NCBI GenBank assembly: GCA_003601795.1
Contig: PIXU01000033.1
Span: forward strand, 1 to 14,734
DNA length: 14,734 nt
Direction: 5' to 3'
Source: Candidatus Methanophagales archaeon
GTDB lineage: Archaea; Halobacteriota; Syntropharchaeia; Alkanophagales; Methanospirareceae
The first letter of the stretch is position 1; every line of letters starts with the position of its first letter. The notes beneath the pieces were generated by a model. That model saw nothing but the letters and a program-made list of their open reading frames with translations. It searched no databases and was not told where the DNA came from. Below, in pieces: positions 1 to 6,524 of this stretch. The translations under genes and the position numbers were made by a program.

Positions 1-221
1 CAAGCCAGGAAAGGGTTTATATTCACACCAATTTTTAAATTTTTGCTAAAATAATATCATCCAATGTTTTCAAATCCTTTACTTATGGTTACAAATAAAT
101 TTAAAATATGTGTTTGCTCATATCTCTATATTTGATAGTTTTGGTTATTAACATATAAATAGAAAAAAACCGAAAATCATTTTATTAAAACATGTAATAA
201 TCTTACCAAATACATGCCTCG
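1..221. other. AT-rich intergenic region
   Basis: No gene is supported here. The sequence is strongly AT-rich with many A and T runs, and no reading frame with coding character reaches the left edge. A TATA-like box near 151-162 is the only regulatory candidate I see. It probably forms the upstream control region of the + strand gene series, whose first confident member begins at 691. Confidence 0.5.
151..162 (+). promoter_or_regulatory. Candidate archaeal TATA box
   Basis: The sequence acatataaatag resembles an archaeal TATA box. Transcription would be expected about 25 nt downstream, near 180, ahead of both the small ORF at 222 and the dockerin gene at 691. The background is very AT-rich, so chance occurrence is possible, and I do not see a clear purine-rich BRE directly upstream. 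Confidence 0.4.
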
Positions 222-680
222 ATGAGGAAAAAGGCGAAAGTGATAAAGATGGCAGGCGAGGGTGGAAAGCGAAATAAAAAGCTTGAAATCAGTAAAGGGG
301 GCAGGTATGAAAAGCTTTTCGACGGGGTGAGTGAAGCGATGAAGAAGAGGGAAGAGGGTGGTCCTCTTTTTTCGGTGCTTTCTTCTTTTCCTAATTTAGT
401 TGGGTTTAGTCCGAAAATCAGAAATAAATTAGGGAAATTCGCTCTCTTCCTAATCTATTTGGGGTTCATTATTTATGCCCCTAACAACGTTGAAAGAAAT
501 TTAACGAAGGTTATAAAGAAGGACTTCGACGAAAGGGTAAGGAACAAGAGTAACAACTCCGATTTGGGAAATAGCTCTTATATTTTCTCTTTACATGCAA
601 AGAAATGCTGCAAGCGAATCTTTTACCGAGGCTTTGTTCCACATCTAAAGAGCGGTTGGGATAAAAAATTTAGGAGGTGA
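222..680 (+). CDS. Doubtful small hypothetical protein (152 aa)
   Basis: I do not recognise this product. It is lysine- and arginine-rich (many KK and KR pairs) with one hydrophobic stretch around residues 73-86 (FALFLIYLGFIIYA), so a single-pass membrane protein is conceivable. There is no good Shine-Dalgarno before the ATG at 222; an internal ATG at 249 is an alternative start. The stop codon lies inside the Shine-Dalgarno of the next gene (672-681), which would allow translational coupling if the ORF is real. Against it: no recognisable domain, odd composition, and a terminator-like hairpin with a T run inside the frame at 352-372. It could equally be an untranslated leader. Confidence 0.33.
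   Translation: MRKKAKVIKMAGEGGKRNKKLEISKGGRYEKLFDGVSEAMKKREEGGPLFSVLSSFPNLVGFSPKIRNKLGKFALFLIYLGFIIYAPNNVERNLTKVIKKDFDERVRNKSNNSDLGNSSYIFSLHAKKCCKRIFYRGFVPHLKSGWDKKFRR
352..372 (+). terminator. Hairpin plus T-run inside the small ORF
   Basis: AAGAGG (352-357) can pair with CCTCTT (363-368) around the 5-nt loop GTGGT, and the 3' arm runs into six consecutive T (367-372). This has the shape of an intrinsic terminator or attenuator. It lies about 170 nt downstream of the transcription start predicted from the TATA-like box. It could instead be chance within coding sequence. Archaea often terminate on T-rich tracts with or without hairpins. Confidence 0.3.
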
Positions 681-681
681 T
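672..681 (+). promoter_or_regulatory. Strong Shine-Dalgarno AGGAGGTGAT
   Basis: This is a full-length match to the complement of the archaeal 16S rRNA 3' end. It abuts the ATG at 682 with almost no spacing and lies 9 nt before the in-frame ATG at 691. The spacing favours 691 as the real start of the dockerin protein. Confidence 0.65.
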
Positions 682-690
682 ATGAAAAAG

Positions 691-1365
691 ATGAACCATA
701 TTTCCAGAAGGAGTATAGACAGAGAAAAAGAGAAAAAAAGAAGTGATGGTAGAAAAGCGGCTCGTGCAAACCTGAGTATCGCGGTAGTGGTGAGTGTTTT
801 GGTGATCTCATTAACTACGGCGATGTTAGCAACAGCGGCAGAACCGCCAGCTCCGTTCCATGTCTATGGCTGGGTGAAATATAGCAATGGAACCGCAGTG
901 CTCAACCCGAATATGAACATAACGAACCACAATACCAGTGAGAATTATAATGTGGAGACGAATGCATCTTCTAACTACTATCAGGTTATAATTTCGTCGT
1001 GTAACGTTAGTGCCGGCGATGTACTGTATTTCAATGCCAGCGATAATGGCAAATCAACTAACTGCTCGGTTACGGTTACATCACAGAACATGACCGATGG
1101 CGGTTTGTTCGAGCAGAATCTTACTATACAATTACCACAGGTTGGGATATGCGGTGATGTAACCGGCGATGGTAGCATAAACATGGGAGATTACGCTTTA
1201 CTCGTGAACAACGTAAGTTATCCTGGTAATCCTACATACAACCTCAAAAATGAATGGGCTGGCGACGTGACTGGCGATGGTAGCATAAACATGGGAGATT
1301 ATGCTTTACTCGTGAACAACGTAAGTTATCCCGGAGATCCTATGTACAACCTGAAATGCAGGTAA
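691..1365 (+). CDS. Secreted dockerin protein with beta-sandwich domain
   Basis: Exported protein of about 224 residues. A basic N-terminus and hydrophobic core end near residue 50 (LATAA), consistent with a signal peptide with a long n-region. Residues about 53-150 form a transthyretin/carboxypeptidase-regulatory-like beta domain (the VYGWVKYSNG...NMNITN...SNYYQ pattern). Relatives occur at 8095-10104 and in the last gene of the window. Residues 154-224 are a type I dockerin of two repeats, each with a 12-residue calcium loop of the form DxTxDGSINMGD followed by an F-helix (YALLVNN). It has no cohesin, so it should be a terminal cargo that plugs into a cohesin of a neighbouring protein. The dockerin DNA is nearly identical to that at 5858-6076. 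Start 691 is preferred over 682 because of Shine-Dalgarno spacing. No catalytic domain is visible. Confidence 0.88.
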   Translation: MNHISRRSIDREKEKKRSDGRKAARANLSIAVVVSVLVISLTTAMLATAAEPPAPFHVYGWVKYSNGTAVLNPNMNITNHNTSENYNVETNASSNYYQVIISSCNVSAGDVLYFNASDNGKSTNCSVTVTSQNMTDGGLFEQNLTIQLPQVGICGDVTGDGSINMGDYALLVNNVSYPGNPTYNLKNEWAGDVTGDGSINMGDYALLVNNVSYPGDPMYNLKCR

Positions 1366-1407
1366 TGAACGAAGGAACAAATAGAGTGCCAAAATGCTGC
1401 AAAGATG

Positions 1408-1439
1408 CCCTCGGTGTGGAATGCCCGAGGGTAATTTTT
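1408..1439 (+). terminator. Terminator-like hairpin after the dockerin gene
   Basis: CCCTCGG (1408-1414) pairs perfectly with CCGAGGG (1425-1431) around a 10-nt loop, and TTTTT follows at 1435-1439. It lies 43 nt past the stop at 1365. The simplest reading is transcription termination of the upstream gene. It could instead be the first helix of a longer structured leader for the 1208-residue gene. Confidence 0.45.
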
Positions 1440-1461
1440 AGTAAAAGGATAGGCAGAGGAT

Positions 1462-1503
1462 GCCCCTGAAGAGAGAAGGCATGGTGCAAATCCATGCGGG
1501 GGC
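1462..1503 (+). ncRNA. Nested stem-loop in leader (riboswitch-like or T-arm-like)
   Basis: An outer stem GCCCCT (1462-1467) pairs with GGGGGC (1498-1503). An inner stem GCATGG (1479-1484) pairs with CCATGC (1492-1497) and closes a 7-nt loop TGCAAAT. The inner and outer 3' strands are directly adjacent, while the 5' side has an 11-nt purine bulge (GAAGAGAGAAG). The motif GGTGCAAATCC (1483-1493) preceded by AGAGAAGG resembles the P5/L5 core of cobalamin riboswitches. The T-loop geometry also recalls a tRNA T-arm. A canonical B12 box or full tRNA is not visible, so identity is unresolved. It lies 85 nt upstream of the 1208-residue gene. Confidence 0.35.
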
Positions 1504-1530
1504 TGAAGGAAAAAGAAAGATTAAAGCCAT

Positions 1531-1577
1531 AAAGCGCAAGGAGGGGCGCTATACAGATAACCCCTTAGGAGGTGAAA
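1531..1577 (+). repeat. Leader motif, copy 1 (similar to 13178-13223)
   Basis: The element begins AAAGCGCAAGGAGGGGCGC, where GCGC (1534-1537) can pair with GCGC (1546-1549). It continues through an AACCCCTTAGGAGGTGAAAA segment that supplies the Shine-Dalgarno of the 1208-residue gene. A similar stretch (AAAGTGCAAGGAGGGACAC then AACCTCTTGGGAAGTG) lies at 13178-13223 ahead of the last gene. The stem change GCGC to GTG/CAC keeps pairing in three positions. It may be a shared leader element; two copies with limited identity is weak evidence. Confidence 0.35.
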
Positions 1578-1587
1578 AAGGAAAAAA

Positions 1588-4500
1588 ATGAATAAAAAGA
1601 AAAGCGGTAAGAAAACGATTGGAATAGCAATGGCTGTGCTAATACTCGGTTCTGCATTCGCAATGCTCGCACCTGCCTCTGTCGCAGACCATCCGCATGA
1701 GATACCAGTGGGTGCAACTACCATAATCTATTTCCATCCAAACAATACTAAATCTCCTGATTGCAGTGATAAAACTATCCAGATATACGTCAATACAACC
1801 AAAGGTATAACATCTGGTCAACTGGCCATACTATACAATCCTCAGTGTATTAACGTAACAAACTGGGCGCGTGATGCTCTTTGGACTTCTGGTGGATGGG
1901 ATACAAGATATAACGGCTTGGAGTGGATAACTTTTGGCAAAGCAGCGCCTGAAGTAACCGGTGATCTATTAGTTGGCACTCTTACAGTTCAGTGTAACTC
2001 CTCTTGCTGCTGTGGCACTAATTTGACTTTCGGAAATGACCCGAGAACTGGGCAACCAACAGCAGTATATAACGCAACTGGCGGGTTAGTTCCTCATGTG
2101 GCAGACAATGGCACTTTCATCTGTGGTAAGCCTTTAGAAATCACCAAGACAGTCTGGGACGCAAGTGCGAATGCGTGGGTAGATGTACTTGGACCATTGT
2201 CCTCCGACTGGAAGGATAAGGACGTTATATTCAACATTACAGTGAACTCGAAATGCGTGAATCTTTCAAATGTAAGAATCAATGATGTCATGGATGCGAG
2301 TCTGAAATATAATGACAGCGCATCTCTTAATCCTGATTCATACACAGACCATACTGTGAACTGGACTTTGGCTTCATTGCCTGCTGGAACTTCGCAATCC
2401 GTTACTTTCAATGCCACTATCGTTGATTATGGCACGAACACAGACATAGCAACCGTGACTGCAACCGTAGCCGACTTGGGTGTCGATATTCAGGCACAGG
2501 ACAATGCAAGCGTGACGACCATGCCTCCTGCTCGTATTATGGTGAATAAGACCGTATGGGACGGAACGGCATGGGTGGAAGGGATAGACAATGCGAAAAT
2601 CGGCGATACCTACATGATGCAGTGCGAAGTCCGTAATGGAGGTTCGCCCGGCATGGACCTCAGCGACATAGAGGTCTGGGATGTAATATCGCCGAGTTTA
2701 GCTTATGCGGACAGCGCGAGATTGCGAACCCCTGATGGTATCTGGAGAAGCATAGAGCCTCCAACCAGCACATCCACCGGTCCTAATGGCGAAACTATCG
2801 TCAACTGGACCATTAACGATTATCTGCTGAACAATTTGACGTTATATCCCTCTCAGATGCTCGTTATTGAATACAACGTTACAGTGGTGAACTATGGCAA
2901 TGACACGAACACGCAGTTCGCAAAGGGTTGGTGCGATGCCGTTCATGCCTGGATTGTGGGCAACGACACCGCTTACATTAATACACCGAAACCCGACCTC
3001 TCAGTTAGCGACATCACCATCAATTACGATGCATCTGGAGTAGGAGGGAAAGCAGTTGGACCGAGACCCGGTCCGGGTGTGAAGACCGAATGCAACAATA
3101 TTTCAGCAGTGATAGAAGAGGACAGCGGTATTGATGTCGTATTCCCGTTCAATGTTACGTTCGCTGAGAAGAACCTGGGAACACTATGCACTGTTAGAGT
3201 TGACAATTTAGCAGGCCATACCGATAAAACCGTATATTGCGACTGTTCGGATTTCAGACCAAAAGCAGGCGATATTTACAGCATAAGCGTGACTGTGGAC
3301 TCTGATAGTGAGATTCTGGAATCAGACGAGACGAACAATACGATGTGGAATAACGGAACCGCTATATGGAACGGCTACAAAGGCGATGGCTGGGAAGGTC
3401 CGGACATGAACCTGACGAACGGGCAGTGCTACGAACAGGGAACTATCAACTTGACATACTCTCCTGGCGACAGCTATTACCAGAGTGGATGGAACACCTG
3501 GAACCCTTACCCCTACACAGCTAACTGGACTCCAGATGACCTGAACATCCCACCAACTGATACCTACATCAAGAAAGCTCGCTTGTATCTCTATTATCAT
3601 GGTGACGAATACTACCAATACAAAGGCATTAACATCAGCCCTGAACAGGCAATAGCGAATCTCAGCTTGACATTTAACGGCTATGATATAACACCAGTTG
3701 CGAACTATTCAGATAGAAAAGGCTTTGGCTCATGGGATTATTCCAGTGGTTACGGTGTATTGGTATACGATGTGACGGACAAGCTTATAGCAGCGGGTAA
3801 TAACAACACTGCTAAACTCTATAACGATAATCCAGACCATAAAGGTGTATCAATAGAGGGGATGGTTCTGGCAGTGGTTTACAACAATACTAATGAGCCT
3901 GAACGAATCATATGGATAAGAGAGGGTTGTGACCTGCTGAACAGTGGTTACTATGGCTCTCCAAGCAATTACTACGGAGTAACTCCAGAAGAGGCAACAA
4001 CTTATGTACCGTTCACGGGTTGCGAGCCAATACCAACGAGCGAAGTAGTCAATGCCAAGTTAGTAACAATTGTAGGAACTGGCAACAAGGGCGATGACTA
4101 CAACAGGCTGTTCTTCAACGGACAGCTTATAGGACATGGATTGTGGCCCAATGGATATGTACCAGGCACAAATATCGGCATCAACGAGACTGAAATACCC
4201 CATGAGTTCATCCAGCCAGCCAATAACACGGTGGCATATCAGGACAATGCTGATATGTTTGCTGTTGACACTGCTTTCCTCATCCTGGAGAAAGGTAAGC
4301 CAGAGATAGCAGCGGAAGTGCCTGCTGAATGCGTGGCTCAGGGCGAGCAGTTCACTGTTAATGTCACGGTCAATCCGAGAGGCATTCCGATTTACGGCGT
4401 TGAATACGAGATTTCATTCGACCCGACGGTGATACATGCGGAATGGCAGAACGAAGGCGACTTCTTGAAGCAGGACGGAGCAAGCACGAACGTTTACATC

Positions 4501-5214
4501 AATAACATAGACAATGATGCAGGCATACTCGCTTTTGCTGCTACACGAACAGGCACGCAAACTGGTGTAACAAATCCAGGAACTCTTGCGAGAATACACT
4601 TCACGGCAACGAAACATGGTGCGAACACCATCCTGAGCTTCACGAAAGTGAAGGTATCAGATTCTGATGCGAATCAAGTCCATACCGAATCTGCTAATGG
4701 CACCGTTCAGGTATGTGAGAACCTGCCGCCGGTTGCTCGCGGTAAAACATTGTTCAAATTCAACAATGTGGGCACGAAATACCTGAGCAAGACATACTTC
4801 GATGGTTCCTGCTCTCATGATCCGGATGGTAACATCACCTATTACCGATGGGCGTTCGGTGATGGTAACTACGACACCGGTGAGACCGTTGAATACGTGT
4901 ACGGAAGCTGGAACTGGGGCTCAGACGGTTACGAGCCTTTTAATGTCATACTCACAGTTGAAGACAACGGAGAGCCCGTCCTTGATAACAGCACTTCGTT
5001 CCCGGTGAACGTGTTCATTGCTGGTGACGCAAACGGAGATGGCGTCGTGGACATATTTGATGGCGTAATCGTGGGACTCGATTGGGACGAGGAATGCACA
5101 TCGGGAAGCTGGACAAATGACCGCTCAGACCGCGCAGACTTGAACAACGACTGTATCGTGGACATCTTCGACGGTGTAATCGTGGGCGCCAACTGGGACC
5201 ATACCGCATATTAA
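1588..5214 (+). CDS. Giant modular secreted protein: two cohesin-like modules, DUF3344-like, PKD, dockerin
   Basis: This 1208-residue extracellular protein starts with a signal peptide (about 1-33). Residues about 40-178 form a cohesin-like sandwich with an unusual cysteine cluster (CNSSCCCG, about 136-143). Residues 182-310 and 315-468 are two DUF11-like repeats (ITKTVWD / VNKTVWD). Residues 469-590 are CARDB-like (PDLSVSDI ... ILESDETNNT). Residues about 590-903 match the DUF3344-type pattern of methanogen surface proteins (ARLYLYYHGD, a disruption-free block ending DTAFLILEKG). Residues 904-1045 are a clear cohesin (YGVEYEISFDP ... GVTNPGTLARIHF). Residues 1045-1143 are a PKD domain (DGSCSHDPDG, WAFGDG). 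Residues 1144-1208 are a two-repeat dockerin with loops DANGDGVVDIFD and DLNNDCIVDIFD. The start follows AGGAGGTGA. Carrying both cohesin and dockerin, it would act as an adaptor scaffold. No catalytic motif is seen. Confidence 0.92.
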   Translation: MNKKKSGKKTIGIAMAVLILGSAFAMLAPASVADHPHEIPVGATTIIYFHPNNTKSPDCSDKTIQIYVNTTKGITSGQLAILYNPQCINVTNWARDALWTSGGWDTRYNGLEWITFGKAAPEVTGDLLVGTLTVQCNSSCCCGTNLTFGNDPRTGQPTAVYNATGGLVPHVADNGTFICGKPLEITKTVWDASANAWVDVLGPLSSDWKDKDVIFNITVNSKCVNLSNVRINDVMDASLKYNDSASLNPDSYTDHTVNWTLASLPAGTSQSVTFNATIVDYGTNTDIATVTATVADLGVDIQAQDNASVTTMPPARIMVNKTVWDGTAWVEGIDNAKIGDTYMMQCEVRNGGSPGMDLSDIEVWDVISPSLAYADSARLRTPDGIWRSIEPPTSTSTGPNGETIVNWTINDYLLNNLTLYPSQMLVIEYNVTVVNYGNDTNTQFAKGWCDAVHAWIVGNDTAYINTPKPDLSVSDITINYDASGVGGKAVGPRPGPGVKTECNNISAVIEEDSGIDVVFPFNVTFAEKNLGTLCTVRVDNLAGHTDKTVYCDCSDFRPKAGDIYSISVTVDSDSEILESDETNNTMWNNGTAIWNGYKGDGWEGPDMNLTNGQCYEQGTINLTYSPGDSYYQSGWNTWNPYPYTANWTPDDLNIPPTDTYIKKARLYLYYHGDEYYQYKGINISPEQAIANLSLTFNGYDITPVANYSDRKGFGSWDYSSGYGVLVYDVTDKLIAAGNNNTAKLYNDNPDHKGVSIEGMVLAVVYNNTNEPERIIWIREGCDLLNSGYYGSPSNYYGVTPEEATTYVPFTGCEPIPTSEVVNAKLVTIVGTGNKGDDYNRLFFNGQLIGHGLWPNGYVPGTNIGINETEIPHEFIQPANNTVAYQDNADMFAVDTAFLILEKGKPEIAAEVPAECVAQGEQFTVNVTVNPRGIPIYGVEYEISFDPTVIHAEWQNEGDFLKQDGASTNVYINNIDNDAGILAFAATRTGTQTGVTNPGTLARIHFTATKHGANTILSFTKVKVSDSDANQVHTESANGTVQVCENLPPVARGKTLFKFNNVGTKYLSKTYFDGSCSHDPDGNITYYRWAFGDGNYDTGETVEYVYGSWNWGSDGYEPFNVILTVEDNGEPVLDNSTSFPVNVFIAGDANGDGVVDIFDGVIVGLDWDEECTSGSWTNDRSDRADLNNDCIVDIFDGVIVGANWDHTAY
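4924..5054 (+). repeat. PKD/dockerin DNA block, copy A (duplicated at 7875-8005)
   Basis: This 131-nt block encodes the end of the PKD domain and the first dockerin calcium loop. It aligns without gaps to 7875-8005 with about four mismatches counted by eye. Flanking sequence differs sharply. It marks recent duplication or gene conversion between the 1208-residue gene and the chimeric gene at 6525-8054. Confidence 0.8.
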
Positions 5215-5257
5215 AACTAAACAGGCGATAGGGAGAGAAAAACATAAAAAATCCAAA

Positions 5258-5279
5258 TTTTTCCTTTTTTTCCTTTTTT
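5258..5279 (+). terminator. T-rich terminator-like tract
   Basis: Three T runs of five, seven and six separated by CC (tttttcctttttttcctttttt) lie 44-65 nt after the stop of the 1208-residue gene. Oligo-T tracts on the coding strand are typical archaeal termination signals. No strong hairpin precedes them. This suggests a transcription boundary between the large gene and the compact run beginning at 5312. Confidence 0.5.
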
Positions 5280-5311
5280 CGGGAATGTCGGGTAAAAAAG
5301 AATGAGCAAAA

Positions 5312-6076
5312 ATGGAAAAGGGAGTGAAAAAAGAGGTGATATGTAAGTGTAGACCTGCAGCGAGAACAGGTTTAATTATGACAGCAGCAATAGCACTGGC
5401 ATTATGCGTCTTTGCATTTGTCCAGTCTGCAACAGCAGCACAGGTCAGTGTCGTGCCTGCATATCAGGAGGTTTTAGCAGGACAGAACTTCTCGATTGAT
5501 GTCTATATAGATCCGGAGGGCAGTGAAGTATTCGGCGCTCAGTATGAACTGCACTTCAACAATTCACTGCTAAATGCAACTGCACAGGATAAAGGTCCGT
5601 TCTTCGGTAGTGGTAGTGATTCAACTGTGCTCAAGAACGAAATCAATAATACTATGGGCTGGTTAAAATACGGTGAGGTAAGAACAGCAACTCCGGGAAT
5701 AACTGAGCCAGGCGTTCTCGCAACTATCACATTCCATGCAATTGACGATATTGATGGACACAGCGAGCTCAAATTCACCGTAGTGAAACTAAGCGATCCG
5801 AATGTCAATCCTATTCCTGTAAATATCAGCAATGGAAGCGTGAAAGTAAGAACAGGTGTCTGCGGCGATGTGACTGGTGATGGCAACGTGAACATGGGGG
5901 ATTACTCTTTACTCCTGAACAACGTAAGTTATCCTGGAGATCCTACGTACGCACTAAAAAATGAGTGGGCTGGTGATGTGACGGGTGATGGTAGCATAAA
6001 CATGGGAGATTACTCTTTACTCCTGAACAACGTAAGTTATCCCGGAGATCCTATGTACAACCTGAAATGCAGGTAG
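5312..6076 (+). CDS. Minimal secreted cohesin-dockerin protein
   Basis: This 254-residue protein has a signal peptide (basic n-region, hydrophobic core, cleavage after ATAA near residue 43), one cohesin (about 44-180; QVSVVPAYQ, FGAQYELHFNNSLL, GITEPGVLATITF) and a two-repeat dockerin (184-254). The dockerin loops are DVTGDGNVNMGD and DVTGDGSINMGD. Because one chain carries both partners, it could form chains or extend a scaffold if its own pair is compatible. The cohesin segment shares near-identical DNA with 12389-12722 and 13492-13786, and the dockerin with 1150-1365. No good Shine-Dalgarno precedes the ATG at 5312. GAGGTGAT at 5333-5340 precedes only an out-of-frame ATG followed by a stop, so in-frame GTG codons (5324, 5336) are less convincing starts. 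Confidence 0.9.
   Translation: MEKGVKKEVICKCRPAARTGLIMTAAIALALCVFAFVQSATAAQVSVVPAYQEVLAGQNFSIDVYIDPEGSEVFGAQYELHFNNSLLNATAQDKGPFFGSGSDSTVLKNEINNTMGWLKYGEVRTATPGITEPGVLATITFHAIDDIDGHSELKFTVVKLSDPNVNPIPVNISNGSVKVRTGVCGDVTGDGNVNMGDYSLLLNNVSYPGDPTYALKNEWAGDVTGDGSINMGDYSLLLNNVSYPGDPMYNLKCR
5507..5840 (+). repeat. Conserved cohesin DNA patch, copy 1
   Basis: This patch is nearly identical to 12389-12722 (gap-free over 334 nt, about 15 mismatches by eye). Its part from 5534 to 5828 is nearly identical to 13492-13786 (295 nt, about 8 mismatches). The first part of each cohesin and the regions after it are much more diverged, so identity is confined to this patch. Gene conversion or recent cassette exchange is the likely cause. 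Confidence 0.85.
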
Positions 6077-6087
6077 TTAAGGATGAC

Positions 6088-6513
6088 ATGAATACAGCTC
6101 TGATGGGTGGTGGAAAAACGGAAAAAAGGATATTCCCGGTATGTATTGGAATAGTATCCATTATAGCACTTCCTTTGATTATTGGAGAACATACAACCGA
6201 GGATTTCCTCACTGTAAATGCCACCATGGAGACTACCACACTGGGAAACAATGCAACCTATCTTATCACTGTCATGAATACTGGTAATAAAACAGATATC
6301 TTCAATCTTACAGCAATCAACGGGGATAACGCGAGCATTGCCCTGTTGAGCACTACTACATTGATACTTAAACCCGGACAGAGCGTAAACGTATTGCTAA
6401 ACGTTACTGACAATCTCATACCAGGTCCTTATTCCGTGCTCGTGAATGCTACATCGCAAACAACCAGACTGAGTGACGAGGTGGAGACGATAACTGCAGT
6501 GGTTGAGGAATGA
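6088..6513 (+). CDS. Small secreted CARDB/NEW3-like beta-sandwich protein
   Basis: About 141 residues. A basic start and hydrophobic segment (IFPVCIGIVSIIALPLII, about residues 14-31) look like a signal peptide or N-terminal anchor. The rest is a single Ig-like sandwich (LGNNATYLITVMNTGNKTDIFNLTAI ... LKPGQSVNVLLNVTD ... PGPYSVLVNATS), a pattern known from NPCBM-associated/NEW3 and CARDB families that model proteins at cell surfaces. It has neither cohesin nor dockerin, which is unusual in this cluster. ATG 6088 follows AAGGATGAC and avoids overlap; ATG 6067 would overlap the upstream gene by 10 nt. Its stop overlaps an ATG at 6510, suggesting co-transcription and coupling with the next gene. 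Function is unknown. Confidence 0.75.
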   Translation: MNTALMGGGKTEKRIFPVCIGIVSIIALPLIIGEHTTEDFLTVNATMETTTLGNNATYLITVMNTGNKTDIFNLTAINGDNASIALLSTTTLILKPGQSVNVLLNVTDNLIPGPYSVLVNATSQTTRLSDEVETITAVVEE

Positions 6514-6524
6514 GAGGAAGAAGA

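Noticed and set aside
309..320. 12-bp palindrome GAAAAGCTTTTC as an operator
   Set aside because: It is a single AT-rich copy inside a doubtful ORF with no second site nearby and no regulator gene in the window. Chance is sufficient.
1150..1365. CRISPR array or tandem satellite suggested by repeated blocks
   Set aside because: The repeats are the two coding dockerin repeats within one frame. There are no short palindromic repeats with unique spacers anywhere in the window.
1479..1497. tRNA gene suggested by a T-arm-like stem with a 7-nt loop
   Set aside because: There is no D-arm or anticodon arm between the outer stem and the T-arm-like hairpin, the loop reads TGCAAAT instead of TTCAAAT, and only 11 nt separate the helices. 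Kept only as a structural resemblance.
5539..5895. Minus-strand open frame over the cohesin, with similar frames at 12421-12858 and 13497-13787
   Set aside because: These frames repeat only because the + strand cohesin DNA is duplicated. The products show no domain and there is no RBS; the + strand frames have signal peptides and cohesin motifs.
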